From: Streptomyces sp. NRRL S-455
GTDB taxonomy: Bacteria; Actinomycetota; Actinomycetes; Streptomycetales; Streptomycetaceae
Direction of reading: 5' to 3'
NCBI RefSeq assembly: GCF_000717875.1
Contig: NZ_JOCT01000016.1
Location: 84,768 to 148,767 of the forward strand
DNA: 64,000 nucleotides
Shown here: positions 1 through 8,069 of the stretch, piece by piece
Position numbering within the stretch: position 1 is the first letter of the stretch
Layout of the letters: every line of letters starts with the position of its first letter
The notes under the pieces: generated by a model
Seen by the model: only the letters and a program-made list of their open reading frames with translations
Database searches by the model: none
What the model was told of the DNA's origin: nothing
Program-made: the position numbers and the translations under genes

Positions 1-104
1 GCAGAGGGCTTGACCGGCTCTCGGGGGCGGTGATCAGTACGGCGCAACTGCTGGATCTGGCGCCGGTGCTGGCGGTGGAGTGGGGGATCAGGGTGCAGGA
101 CTGA
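1..104 (+). CDS. 3' end of a hypothetical protein (partial)
   Basis: The window opens inside a forward reading frame that ends at TGA 102-104. The visible C-terminal 33 residues are a leucine- and alanine-rich stretch ending in EWGIRVQD. The start and most of the protein lie outside the window, so no family can be assigned. The frame is supported by GC-rich third positions and by the lack of any competing gene here. It converges with the minus-strand gene that ends at 128. Confidence 0.45.
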   Translation, partial: RGLDRLSGAVISTAQLLDLAPVLAVEWGIRVQD

Positions 105-127
105 GAGCGGGGCGGCGCCCCAGGACG

Positions 128-628
128 TCAGGGGACCCTGGGAAAGCGCGCCTGGAGGGTCCAGATCGCCGGGTTCTCCGCCAGATCGTCGTGCAGGTCG
201 GTGAGGTCGGCGATCAGGTCGTGCAGGAAGTCCCGGGCCTCGCGGCGCAGGTCGGTGTGGGAGAAGGTCAGGGGAGCCTCCTCGGCCGGCATCCAGTCGG
301 CCTCGATGTCCACCCACCCGAAGCGGCGCTCGAAGAGCATCCGGTCCGTCGACTCCGTGAAGTCCAGCTCCGCCCGCTGCGGCCGGGACGCCCGGGAGCC
401 CGCCGGGTCCCGGTCGATCCGCTCCACGATGTCGCACAGCGCCCATGCGAAGTCGAGCACCGGCACCCATCCCCAGGCTGTGGACACCTCCCGGTCCGTC
501 TCGGTGTCCGCCAGGTAGACGTCACCGCAGAACAGGTCGTGCCGCAGGGCGTGGACGTCCGCACGGCGGTAGTCGGTCTGGGGCGGGTCGGGGAAGCGGT
601 TGGAGAGGGCGTAGCCGATGTCGAGCAC
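128..628 (-). CDS. Conserved hypothetical protein, 166 aa
   Basis: An acidic, cytoplasmic-looking protein without signal peptide or membrane segments. It is rich in aromatic and acidic residues (for example WGWVPVLDFAWALCDIVERID and FERRFGWVDIEADW) and ends in a helical, leucine- and aspartate-rich tail (FLHDLIADLTDLHDDLAE). I do not recognise the family. The open frame continues upstream to 802, but that part overlaps the divergent peptidase signal sequence, so the GTG at 628 (VLDIGYALSN) is preferred. This leaves about 37 bp for a divergent promoter region. No good ribosome-binding site is visible at that start, so it is uncertain. Confidence 0.6.
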   Translation of the reverse strand: MLDIGYALSNRFPDPPQTDYRRADVHALRHDLFCGDVYLADTETDREVSTAWGWVPVLDFAWALCDIVERIDRDPAGSRASRPQRAELDFTESTDRMLFERRFGWVDIEADWMPAEEAPLTFSHTDLRREARDFLHDLIADLTDLHDDLAENPAIWTLQARFPRVP

Positions 629-665
629 GGAGGTGATGGTGTCATGCGACCGTAGGATCGCGAGC

Positions 666-2075
666 GTGGCCCGATCTGTACGCCTTGCCCCGGCGCTGAC
701 CGCCGTCCCGCTCGCCCTCGCCCTCACCGCGTGCGGCGCCGGGGTCCACGGCACCCCGGGCGGCTCCGGCGTACGGGACCCGTACTTCCCGAAGGCCGGC
801 AACGGCGGCTACGACGTCAGCCACTACGGACTGCGCCTCGCCTACGACCCGGACGCCCGGCACCTCACCGGCACGGCCACCCTCACCGTGCGGGCGACGA
901 AAAGCCTGTCCGCCTTCAACCTCGACCTGCGCGGCCTGGAGGTCGAGGCGGTCACCGTCGGCGGCGTGGCGGCCCGCTGGAACCGGGCCGGGCAGGAACT
1001 CACCGTCCGGCCGCGTGACGACATCGGACGGGACGAGACGTTCCGCGTGACGGTCCGCTACTCCGGCACCCCGGAGACCGTCACCGACCCCGACGGCTCC
1101 GAGGAGGGCTGGCTGCGCACCACCGACGGGGTGCTCGCGCTCGGCGAGCCGACCGGTTCGATGACCTGGTTCCCCGGCAACCACCACCCGTCCGACAAGG
1201 CGGCGTACGACCTGACGGTGACCGTGCCGCGAGGGCTGCGGGCCGTGTCCAACGGGGAGTTGAGAAGCGAGACGACCGCCGGAGACCGGACGACCTCCCG
1301 CTGGCGCACCTCCGAGCCGATGGCGAGCTACCTCGCCACGCTCGCGATCGGCAGGTTCGACGTCAGCCGCTCCAGGACGGGGGACGGCCTGCCCGTGTAC
1401 ACGGCCGTCGACCCGGCCGAGACGGAGGCGAGCCGGCCGGTGCTCGGGCGGATCCCCGAGGTCCTGGGCTGGGCGGAGCGGAGGTTCGGGCCGTACCCGT
1501 TCTCCTCCACCGGCGCGATCGTGGACCGTGCCGCCGATGTCGGCTACGCACTGGAGACCCAGACCCGCCCCGTCTTCCCCGGCGCCCCCGGCCTCACGCT
1601 CCTCGTCCACGAACTCGCCCACCAGTGGTACGGCGACTCCGTCACGCCCGAGAGCTGGCGGGACATGTGGCTCAACGAGGGTTTCGCGACGTACGCGGAA
1701 TGGCTGTGGCAGGAGGACCACGGCGGCCCGAGCGCGCAGGAGACCTTCGACGCGGCCTACTCCGGGGACTCCTTCGACACCGAGGAGGCCGGCGAGGCGA
1801 TCTGGGAGTTCCCGCCCGCGGAACCGCCGGACGCCGCGCGGATTTCCGAACCGCCGGTGTACTGGCGGGGGGCGATGGTGCTGCAGAAGGTGCGGCAGGT
1901 CGCCGGGGACGAGAGGTTCTGGAGGATTCTTCGGGGGTGGGCGGACGAGTACCGGCATGGGAACGCGGACACGGCCGACTTCACTGCGTACGTCGAGGAG
2001 CAGGCGCCGGGGGAGGACTTCGAGCAGGTCTGGGAGGACTGGCTGTACGGGGAGGGGAAGCCGGAGCGGCCCTGA
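666..2075 (+). CDS. Secreted M1-family zinc metallopeptidase lipoprotein
   Basis: A 469-aa aminopeptidase-type zinc protease predicted to be anchored outside the membrane. The GTG start at 666 has AGGA upstream and gives a classical lipoprotein signal: a basic n-region, a hydrophobic stretch, and the lipobox LTAC with Cys around residue 23. The M1 beta-sandwich N-domain (about residues 35-230) is followed by the catalytic domain. The HExxH-x18-E zinc motif is complete (H315, E316, H319, E338 in HELAHQ...NEGF). The exopeptidase GAMEN loop is replaced by YALETQTRP, as in other actinobacterial secreted M1 proteins, so the specificity is uncertain. An earlier ATG at 618 exists but would spoil the signal peptide. 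Confidence 0.85.
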   Translation: MARSVRLAPALTAVPLALALTACGAGVHGTPGGSGVRDPYFPKAGNGGYDVSHYGLRLAYDPDARHLTGTATLTVRATKSLSAFNLDLRGLEVEAVTVGGVAARWNRAGQELTVRPRDDIGRDETFRVTVRYSGTPETVTDPDGSEEGWLRTTDGVLALGEPTGSMTWFPGNHHPSDKAAYDLTVTVPRGLRAVSNGELRSETTAGDRTTSRWRTSEPMASYLATLAIGRFDVSRSRTGDGLPVYTAVDPAETEASRPVLGRIPEVLGWAERRFGPYPFSSTGAIVDRAADVGYALETQTRPVFPGAPGLTLLVHELAHQWYGDSVTPESWRDMWLNEGFATYAEWLWQEDHGGPSAQETFDAAYSGDSFDTEEAGEAIWEFPPAEPPDAARISEPPVYWRGAMVLQKVRQVAGDERFWRILRGWADEYRHGNADTADFTAYVEEQAPGEDFEQVWEDWLYGEGKPERP

Positions 2076-2107
2076 TCGGGGCCGTGGGGGCTTGGCCCAC
2101 GTGTGCG

Positions 2108-2180
2108 GCTGCGGGCCGTTCGTGGCTTGTCGCGCCCACGCGGCGGAGCCGCGGATCGATTCGGTCCCGCGCCCCTCGGG
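2108..2180. repeat. Interspersed Streptomyces repeat, family A (copy 1)
   Basis: A GC-rich non-coding stretch built from GCTGCGGGCCG, a GTCGCGC block, the palindromic core GCGGCGGAGCCGC, and CCCGCGCCCCTCGGG. The same blocks recur at 10275-10336 (inside nagA) and, in a short form lacking the GGCGGAGCC core, at 17937-17985. It lies between the convergent peptidase and terD genes. Confidence 0.6.
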
Positions 2181-2200
2181 CACGCTGCCCAAGAGGCGTC

Positions 2201-2234
2201 GAAGCCCCCGCCCGCTCCTGCGGCCGGGGGCTTC
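2201..2234. terminator. Hairpin terminator of terD, probably bidirectional
   Basis: Perfect 10-bp inverted repeat GAAGCCCCCG / CGGGGGCTTC around a 14-nt loop. It sits 22 bp beyond the terD stop and about 125 bp beyond the convergent peptidase gene. Confidence 0.75.
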
Positions 2235-2255
2235 CACGTGGACGGAGGGTGTCCG

Positions 2256-2831
2256 TCAGACGTTCACGCCGAAGTCCTGGGCGATGCCGACCAGGCCCGA
2301 GGCGTACCCCTGGCCGACCGCGCGGAACTTCCACTCGGCGCCGTTGCGGTAGAGCTCGCCGAAGACCATGGCCGTCTCCGTCGCCGCGTCCTCCGACAGG
2401 TCGTAGCGGGCGATCTCCGCGCCGCCGGCCTGGTTGATGATGCGGATGTAGGCGTTGCGGACCTGGCCGAAGTTCTGCGAGCGGGTCTCCGCGTCGTAGA
2501 TCGAGACCGGGAAGACGATCTTGTCGATGTCGGCCGGGAGCGCCGCCAGGTTGACGTTGATCGCCTCGTCGTCGCCGGCGCCCTCGCCCGTGCGGTTGTC
2601 GCCGGTGTGGACGATCGAGTTGTCCGGGGTCTGCTTGTTGTTGAAGAAGACGAAGTGGGCGTCGGAGTAGACCTTGCCCTGGTTGTTGACCGCGATGGCG
2701 GACGCGTCGAGGTCGAAGTCCGTGCCGGTGGTGGTGCGGACGTCCCAGCCGAGGCCCACGGTGACGGCGGTCAGGCCCGGTGCCTCCTTGGTGAGCGAGA
2801 CGTTGCCACCCTTGGACAGGCTTACAGCCAT
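2256..2831 (-). CDS. terD: TerD-family tellurium-resistance/stress protein
   Basis: A 191-aa single-domain TerD protein, the usual length for the family. It begins with the diagnostic [20 protein letters not shown]. Acidic calcium-binding loops are visible (DFDLDASA near residue 38, [15 protein letters not shown] near residue 77), and the C-terminal half carries the conserved [18 protein letters not shown] segment. TerD proteins bind calcium and are linked to tellurite resistance and general stress; in Streptomyces several paralogs are tied to development. No other ter gene is adjacent, so this is a stand-alone paralog. It is divergent from the ArfB-like gene across 145 bp. Confidence 0.92.
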   Translation of the reverse strand: MAVSLSKGGNVSLTKEAPGLTAVTVGLGWDVRTTTGTDFDLDASAIAVNNQGKVYSDAHFVFFNNKQTPDNSIVHTGDNRTGEGAGDDEAINVNLAALPADIDKIVFPVSIYDAETRSQNFGQVRNAYIRIINQAGGAEIARYDLSEDAATETAMVFGELYRNGAEWKFRAVGQGYASGLVGIAQDFGVNV

Positions 2832-2976
2832 TGTTGGGAGTCCCTTCCCTCGAATACGTACGGCAAGAAGCTACAGCTAACCCTCTGAACGTCGGGAGAC
2901 GTGCGAGAGGTTCCTGCTCCCTTTGCTTTCTTCACCTCCGATATTCGGGTGACGTGGACCGGACAGGGGCGGGAAC

Positions 2977-3414
2977 ATGTACGGCATGTCTGGTCCCCAC
3001 GTCATCCGCGGCTCCGTCTCCCTGCCCGAGGCCGAGCTCATGTGGCGTTTCTCGCGGTCGTCGGGGCCGGGCGGGCAGCACGTCAACACCAGTGACTCGA
3101 AGGTCGAGCTGAGCTTCGACCTGGCGAGGACGGAAGCCCTGCCCGAAGTGTGGAAGCGGCGGGCACTGGAGCGGCTGGCCGGGCGCCTGGTCGACGGGGT
3201 CGTCACCGTACGGTCCTCGGAGCACCGCTCCCAGTGGCGCAACCGCGAGGCCGCCGCCGTACGGCTCGCCGCGCTCCTGGCCGAGGCCACCGCGCCCCCG
3301 CCCAAGCCCCGCAAGCCGACCCGCATCCCGCGCGGCATCAACGAACGCCGCCTGCGGGAGAAGAAACAGCGCTCGGAGACCAAGCGGGGGCGTTCCGCGC
3401 GGGACTGGGGCTGA
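2977..3414 (+). CDS. arfB: ArfB-like peptidyl-tRNA hydrolase (ribosome rescue)
   Basis: A 145-aa release-factor-like protein. It has the catalytic GGQ tripeptide at residues 32-34 (SSGPGGQHVN), but no codon-recognition domain. The basic C-terminal tail (RGINERRLREKKQR...) is the hallmark of ArfB/YaeJ, which enters the empty mRNA channel and frees stalled ribosomes. The GTP-independent RF domain spans about residues 10-105. The ATG at 2977 has GGGGCGGG upstream; an in-frame ATG at 2986 is an alternative. It converges on a GNAT gene 16 bp downstream. Confidence 0.88.
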   Translation: MYGMSGPHVIRGSVSLPEAELMWRFSRSSGPGGQHVNTSDSKVELSFDLARTEALPEVWKRRALERLAGRLVDGVVTVRSSEHRSQWRNREAAAVRLAALLAEATAPPPKPRKPTRIPRGINERRLREKKQRSETKRGRSARDWG

Positions 3415-3430
3415 CGCCCCGGCAGGCGAC

Positions 3431-3898
3431 TCAGGCCAGCGCCAGTACGCCCACCGTCTCGCCGCCGCTCGTCTCCCCGTTCGGGCGGAAGCCGAGTCCC
3501 AGGTAGAAGCGCTCGGGGCCGTCGGGGCCGGGTTCCCAGCAGACGTAGAACTCCTTGGCCCCGCGCCGGCGCAGCTCCTCGGCGACCGACTCGACGGCGA
3601 ACCGGCCGTACCCCTTGCCCTGCTCCCCGGCCGCGATGTTCAGCCGCCACAGGCCCGAGCGGAGCACGCTGCCGTCCTCGTACCAGTCGATGTCGAGGCA
3701 GGCCATGAGGAAGCCGACCGGGCGGTCGCCGTCGACGATCAGGCGGGGCCAGGCGACGCCGGGATGGACGTAGGCCTCGGCGAGTGACTTCACGACCGGG
3801 GCGACCGCATGCTCCTGGTCGGGGCGGACGCGGATGCCGAGGGCGGCGTCGAGGTTCGCGGGAGTGATCTCTTCGAGGCGCGGGCCGGTCGTCGTCAT
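3431..3898 (-). CDS. GNAT-family N-acetyltransferase
   Basis: A 155-aa single GNAT domain. The acetyl-CoA loop appears as AAGEQGKGYGRFAVES (about residues 90-105), following a VGFLMACLD strand and a LWRLNIAA strand, as in family members. The N-terminus MTTTGPRLEEITPANLDAALGIRV is typical of diamine/aminoglycoside-type acetyltransferases, but the substrate cannot be inferred. Downstream convergent neighbour: the ArfB-like gene. Upstream it is followed after about 45 bp by the flavin reductase gene on the same strand. Confidence 0.8.
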   Translation of the reverse strand: MTTTGPRLEEITPANLDAALGIRVRPDQEHAVAPVVKSLAEAYVHPGVAWPRLIVDGDRPVGFLMACLDIDWYEDGSVLRSGLWRLNIAAGEQGKGYGRFAVESVAEELRRRGAKEFYVCWEPGPDGPERFYLGLGFRPNGETSGGETVGVLALA

Positions 3899-3943
3899 GC
3901 GCGCACCCTAGGCAGGCGGTCCGCCCCCCGGCGAACGGTTTCT

Positions 3944-4528
3944 TCAGGCCAAGTGGCGGTATCGGCCCCGGAAGTACGTCAGCGGACCGCCGTCCGCGCT
4001 CGGCACCCGGGCCGTCAGGACGCGGCCGATCACCAGCGTGTGGTCGCCGGCCGGCACCCGCTGCTCGGTGCGGCACTCCAGGACGGCCAGGGCGCCGCCC
4101 ACGAGAGGGGCGTCGGTGTACTCGCCCCGGGTGTACGGGATGTCGGCGAAGAGCAGACGGTCGCTGACCCGGCCCTTCATGGCGAAGCGGCCCGCTATGT
4201 GCCGCTGGCTCTCCGACAGCACCGAGACCGCCCACAGGTCCTGCTCGTCGAGCAGCTCGTCCATGCGGGAGCCCTCGCGCAGGCTCACCAGCACCAGAGG
4301 CGGGTCCAGGGACACCGACATGAAGGCCGTGGCCGTCATGCCCACGTCCTCGCCGCTCGGCGCGCCGGGGTCGTCCGGGTCGAGCGGCGCCTCCCGCGCG
4401 GTCACCAGGACCACGCCCGAGGCCAGCCGGGACATGGCGGCGCGGAACTCGTCGTTGCTCACCCCCTCAGCATGCCCGGAGGCGGGCGACGGAATGATCG
4501 GGGACGTGGCGGCGGGAGTGTTCGGCAC
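3944..4528 (-). CDS. Flavin reductase-like FMN-binding protein
   Basis: A protein of about 194 aa with the split-barrel flavin reductase domain. It shows FRAAMSRLASGVVLVTAR at the N-terminus, MTATAFMSVSLDPPLVLVSLR around the flavin-binding region, and a C-terminal HTLVIGRVLTARV strand. Such enzymes reduce FMN with NAD(P)H, often to supply a two-component monooxygenase, but no oxygenase partner is adjacent. The GTG at 4528 (VPNTPAATSP) is chosen; the internal GTG VSNDEF would give a shorter protein. The open frame continues upstream to 4666, which is unlikely to be translated. It is divergent from cdgB. Confidence 0.8.
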   Translation of the reverse strand: MPNTPAATSPIIPSPASGHAEGVSNDEFRAAMSRLASGVVLVTAREAPLDPDDPGAPSGEDVGMTATAFMSVSLDPPLVLVSLREGSRMDELLDEQDLWAVSVLSESQRHIAGRFAMKGRVSDRLLFADIPYTRGEYTDAPLVGGALAVLECRTEQRVPAGDHTLVIGRVLTARVPSADGGPLTYFRGRYRHLA

Positions 4529-4707
4529 ACCGGCAACGCTAATCTCCGTCCCGCCCGCGCCGCATCGGGCTCCCGGCCGATACGGGCGGATCACGGTCCT
4601 AGGACCCTCGACCGACCCGCTCGCGAAGGTGTGCGGAACGCCACAAAAAGCGCTCACTGCACGCACCGGGAAAACGCAGAAACTCCACTCAGTTGTTCAG
4701 CTTTGCC

Positions 4708-4723
4708 TGTGACTTGAGTCACA
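4708..4723. promoter_or_regulatory. CRP-type operator upstream of cdgB
   Basis: TGTGACT-TG-AGTCACA is a perfect 7-bp inverted repeat. It fits the classical CRP half-sites TGTGA-N6-TCACA and the Streptomyces Crp pattern GTG-N6-GNCAC. It lies about 140 bp before the cdgB start and about 180 bp before the divergent flavin reductase start. Assignment to Crp is by motif only. Confidence 0.6.
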
Positions 4724-4737
4724 AGGGGCATGAATTG

Positions 4738-4752
4738 TTGACCCTGTGTACC
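4738..4752. promoter_or_regulatory. BldD box upstream of cdgB
   Basis: TTGACCCTGTGTACC matches all but one fixed position of the BldD consensus (nTnACnC[A/T]GnGTnAn). cdgB is an established BldD target in Streptomyces, and BldD is itself activated by c-di-GMP. This site therefore closes a feedback loop between the cyclase product and its own gene. Confidence 0.7.
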
Positions 4753-4860
4753 GAGTGGGCAGCGCGCTGTGATTCAGTGGCGGGGAAGCTGCCAGGACGA
4801 TACGCCGATGAGAACCCTTGATTCTTGATTCGCTGCGAGGTACTCGGGGGGAGGGCGAGC

Positions 4861-6522
4861 ATGGAGACCGAGTCGGAGCCGTACGTCCGTCTTGCGTCCC
4901 TGCGGCAACTGCACCAGGTCATGGCCGACATGAACACGGCCCGCAGCCTGGCGGACACACTGCAGACCGTCGCGGAGGGCGTCGTCGCCGCCCTCGGGTA
5001 CGAGCTGGCGTGCGTGAACCTCGTCCGGCCGGACGGCGATCTCGTCGTCGCCGCCTTCGCCGGGAACCCCGCCGCCGAGGCCCTCATCACCGGCCGCGTC
5101 GGTTCGCGCGAGTCCTGGGACCGCCGCCTGAACATGGGCGAGCACTGGGGCGACCTGGTGTTCATACCGCACACCGAGGGCTGGGTCCTCGACGACGACG
5201 ACGTCCCGCAGTGGTACACCGACGGCCCGGCCCCCCGCTTCGAGGACGAGTGGCACCCGGCCGACCGGCTCTTCGCGCCCATGTACGCGCCCGCTCCGAA
5301 GGGCAGCGGGACGTGCGGCGAGCTGATCGGCGTGCTGTCCGTGGACCGGCCGCGCAACGGTCGCCGCCCCGGCGCGTGGGGCCGCGAGGCGCTCCAGATG
5401 TACGCCTTCCAGGCCGCCATCGCGATCAGCAACGCCCGGCTGCGCGCCAACATGCAGCGCGCCCTGGTCCGGCTGGAGCGCGAGCAGCAGGCGCTGCGGG
5501 CCAGCGAGGAGAGCTTCCGGCAGGCCTTCGAGTACGCCCCCTCCGGCATGGCCATCGCCGAGATGGGCGGCGACCAGCACGGCCGGATCCTGCGCACCAA
5601 CGACGCCCTGTGCCGGCTGCTGGGCCGGCCCGCCTCCGCGATGCGCCGCTACTCGTTCTCCGACCTGGTCCACCCCGAGGACATAGGCACGCTCCTGCGG
5701 ACCTCGGCGGAGGGCGGCCGGGCCGAGCTCCGCCTCGGCCGTCGCGACGGCACGTACGTCTGGGTCAGCCTGCGCAACAGCGTCGTCGCGGACGCCGCCG
5801 ACGGGCCCCGCTTCCTCCTCACCCACGTCGAGGACATCGAGGAGCGCAAACGCCGCGAGCTCCAGCTCGCCCACCGCGCCTCGCACGACTCGCTCACCGG
5901 CCTGCCGAACTCCGCCGAGCTGCGCTCCCGCCTGTCCGCCCGGCTGTGCCGGCGCGCCGCGCCCCTGCACCCCGCCGTCGCCGAGTCCCACGACGCGGCG
6001 TACGGCCACCCCGCCTTCGACGCGGTCGGCCAGGGCTTCGACTTCGGGCCGGGCGCCGAGCCGTACGACGCCTACGACCACCATGTGCACACCGTCGCCC
6101 CGGACGGCGACCACGACGACGGCACCAAGGGCCTCGCCGTGCTCTTCTGCGACCTCGACGGCTTCAAGTCGATCAACGACCGGTTCGGGCACAACGCGGG
6201 TGACGCGGTCCTCATCGAGGTCGCCCGGCGGCTGAGCAACGGCGTCCGGGACGGCGACACCGTCGCCCGGCTCGGGGGTGACGAATTCGTCATCCTCGCC
6301 GACGGGCTCGGTCGCGCCGACGCGCAGGACCTCGCGGTCCGCCTCCGCAACGAGATCATCCAGCCGATCCGCGCCGAGGGCCGGGCCGTCCGGGTGGGCG
6401 CCAGCTTCGGCATCGGATGGGCACACTGTGGAATGACGGCGGACGAAGTGTTGAAATCCGCTGACGAGCGGATGTACGTCGAGAAACGATCTCGTCCCAA
6501 ACAACACAGACGAGCTGGGTGA
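4861..6522 (+). CDS. cdgB: Diguanylate cyclase CdgB (GAF-PAS-GGDEF)
   Basis: A 553-aa soluble cyclase making c-di-GMP from two GTP. Domains in order: GAF (about 20-185), PAS (about 215-335, FEYAPSGMAIAEM), and GGDEF (about 345-553). The active-site motif is intact (RLGGDEF, GGDEF at 472-476). The inhibitory I-site RxxD is present at 463-466 (RDGD), so product inhibition is expected. There is no EAL domain. The ATG at 4861 follows GGGGGGAGGG and is preferred to the in-frame ATG at 4825. Family knowledge: this is the developmental cyclase CdgB (SCO4281 in S. coelicolor), which controls aerial growth through BldD. BldD and CRP-type boxes lie upstream. Confidence 0.93.
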   Translation: METESEPYVRLASLRQLHQVMADMNTARSLADTLQTVAEGVVAALGYELACVNLVRPDGDLVVAAFAGNPAAEALITGRVGSRESWDRRLNMGEHWGDLVFIPHTEGWVLDDDDVPQWYTDGPAPRFEDEWHPADRLFAPMYAPAPKGSGTCGELIGVLSVDRPRNGRRPGAWGREALQMYAFQAAIAISNARLRANMQRALVRLEREQQALRASEESFRQAFEYAPSGMAIAEMGGDQHGRILRTNDALCRLLGRPASAMRRYSFSDLVHPEDIGTLLRTSAEGGRAELRLGRRDGTYVWVSLRNSVVADAADGPRFLLTHVEDIEERKRRELQLAHRASHDSLTGLPNSAELRSRLSARLCRRAAPLHPAVAESHDAAYGHPAFDAVGQGFDFGPGAEPYDAYDHHVHTVAPDGDHDDGTKGLAVLFCDLDGFKSINDRFGHNAGDAVLIEVARRLSNGVRDGDTVARLGGDEFVILADGLGRADAQDLAVRLRNEIIQPIRAEGRAVRVGASFGIGWAHCGMTADEVLKSADERMYVEKRSRPKQHRRAG

Positions 6523-6550
6523 ACCCCTGGTCAGCGAGCACGTGCGGTCT

Positions 6551-6572
6551 GAGTCACCCGTTTGGGTCACTC
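6551..6572. repeat. Imperfect inverted repeat after cdgB
   Basis: GAGTCACCC-GTTT-GGGTCACTC pairs with a single mismatch. It lies between cdgB and the following membrane protein gene, and could be an operator for the latter or a weak terminator. There is no T-run. Confidence 0.3.
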
Positions 6573-6638
6573 GGAGCGGGTAGGCTCGCGTTCTCGACTC
6601 GTACATCTTCTGCACCGCATGACTGAGGAGACCTAGGG

Positions 6639-7577
6639 ATGACGCCCGGCAACAACGGCGCGAGCACGCCCGAGGACGACGACCCGTTCGGCTACCTCTA
6701 CGCCGACGGTCAGGCCAACGGGGCCCAGCCGCCGTCCGGGGGCTACGGCTACCCGAACTCGGTCAACCGGGTGCGTGCGGTCGGCACACGCCAGTACGGC
6801 CAGCAGGCGCAGGGCGGACAGACGGCGGCCTACGCGCAGGCCCCGCGGCAGCAGAGCGCCTACGGCCAGCCGAACGCGCACTACGCGGCGCCGGAGACGC
6901 TCCCCGGCGGTGCTCCCGCCGCCCAGCAGCAGATGCCGGCGGGCGGCGGTGGCGGCGGCCGGGGCGGCCGCGGCCCCAACACCAAGGGCCTGCTGATCGG
7001 CGCGATCGCGGTCGTCGCCGCGGTCGTGATCGGCATCGGCGTGGCCATGGTCGGCGGCGACAAGGACAAGGACGAGCCCGACAACCAGGCCAAGCCGGGG
7101 CCGACCCAGTCCCAGGCGTCGAAGCCGAGCCCGTCGAGCACCAAGGGCGGCGAAAGCGAGGTCGAGCTTCCGAAGGCCGACGCCAAGACGCTGCGGCTCG
7201 GGCCCGGCGTTTCGACGGCGTCGGACATCAAGGGCTCGAAGGCCGAGGGCGGCGTCTATGTGACGGGCTTCAACCATGTCGGCGCCAAGGTGACCTGGAC
7301 GGTCAACGGCATCGAGAAGGCAGGCGACTACCGGCTGTACGCCCGCTACAGCATTCCCGGTGTCGACGCCAATGCGACGCTGCTGGTGAACGGCAAGGCG
7401 AACACCCAGCCCATGGGTCTGAAGAACTTCATCAACTCACCGAAGGGCGACTGGGAAAAGGGCTGGCAGACGTCCTGGGCTCCGGTCGCCCTGACCAAGG
7501 GCACCAACACGATCGAGCTTGCCTGCAACGACGGCAATCAGTGTGACGCGATCCTCGACCAACTCTGGGTGCAGTAG
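6639..7577 (+). CDS. Membrane-anchored protein with CBM6/35-like domain
   Basis: A 312-aa type II-like membrane protein. Residues 1-112 are cytoplasmic and low-complexity (Gly, Gln, Tyr, Ala rich; for example QYGQQAQGGQ). One membrane segment follows (about 116-137, LLIGAIAVVAAVVIGIGVAMV), then a charged and Pro/Ser-rich linker. The extracellular C-terminal domain (about 185-312) has the beta-sandwich pattern of carbohydrate-binding modules (GDYRLYARYSIPGVDANATLLVNG, W-rich strands, final ILDQLWVQ). It may bind cell-wall or exopolysaccharide sugars. No catalytic domain is present. The gene follows cdgB by 116 bp on the same strand. Confidence 0.75.
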   Translation: MTPGNNGASTPEDDDPFGYLYADGQANGAQPPSGGYGYPNSVNRVRAVGTRQYGQQAQGGQTAAYAQAPRQQSAYGQPNAHYAAPETLPGGAPAAQQQMPAGGGGGGRGGRGPNTKGLLIGAIAVVAAVVIGIGVAMVGGDKDKDEPDNQAKPGPTQSQASKPSPSSTKGGESEVELPKADAKTLRLGPGVSTASDIKGSKAEGGVYVTGFNHVGAKVTWTVNGIEKAGDYRLYARYSIPGVDANATLLVNGKANTQPMGLKNFINSPKGDWEKGWQTSWAPVALTKGTNTIELACNDGNQCDAILDQLWVQ

Positions 7578-7592
7578 GGCTCGGACAGCGGA

Positions 7593-7621
7593 ACGGTCCG
7601 CCGGCACATCCGGCGGACCGT
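7593..7621 (+). terminator. Hairpin terminator
   Basis: Perfect 12-bp inverted repeat ACGGTCCGCCGG / CCGGCGGACCGT with a 5-nt loop. It begins 15 bp after the stop of the CBM protein gene and 21 bp from the convergent inhibitor gene, so it may serve both. Confidence 0.85.
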
Positions 7622-7641
7622 CCTCGTGAAACTACGCGGCA

Positions 7642-7998
7642 CTAACCTCCGTAGACCCCAATGCCGGTAACGGTGCCACGGGTGTCGTCCGAGTAGGTGT
7701 GCGGCTTCAGAGTGACCAGCTTGGTGCCGACTCCGCAGCCAGTGCCAGGCGTGATGTGCCAGAACTCGATGCGGTAGGACGTCTGGTTCGAGACGGACCG
7801 GGCAGTGGTGAAGGTCTCGCAGCCGGGTGTTACGGAGAGGACGGTCCTGGTCCCGGTCCTGTTCTTCCCCGACCATCCGCAGACCTTCCCTTGCGGGCAG
7901 GTCTTGGGGTCGGCCGCCGCAGCCGGTGTGGTGAAAACGCCGGTCAGCAACGCGCCGACCACAGCCCCCGTCGTCAGGCTTTTCTTGAGCATGCTCAT
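7642..7998 (-). CDS. Secreted peptidase inhibitor family I36-like protein
   Basis: A 118-aa secreted protein. Residues 1-29 form a Sec signal (MSMLKKSL..., Ala-rich end PAAAA). The mature part is about 90 residues with four cysteines, in the pattern CPQGKVCGWSGKNRTGTRT followed by a later PGCETF and GTGCGVG. This resembles the small beta/gamma-crystallin-like fold of family I36 inhibitors (SMI type). AGGGGAG precedes the ATG at 7998. Codon use is a little less GC-biased than its neighbours. The target protease is unknown. Confidence 0.65.
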   Translation of the reverse strand: MSMLKKSLTTGAVVGALLTGVFTTPAAAADPKTCPQGKVCGWSGKNRTGTRTVLSVTPGCETFTTARSVSNQTSYRIEFWHITPGTGCGVGTKLVTLKPHTYSDDTRGTVTGIGVYGG

Positions 7999-8069
7999 AT
8001 GAGCTCCCCTTGCATTTTGCGGTGCTGGTCATGCACCGAACAAATGATCATTAGATCAGGCGACCGACT

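Noticed and set aside
642..2237. Long minus-strand open frame opposite the M1 peptidase
   Set aside because: It mirrors the codon structure of the peptidase gene, is rich in Arg/Pro/Val/Gly without any domain, and has no ribosome-binding site. High-GC antisense artefact.
4774..6615. 613-aa minus-strand open frame opposite cdgB
   Set aside because: Antisense shadow of cdgB; composition is low-complexity and the real gene has all GGDEF motifs on the plus strand.
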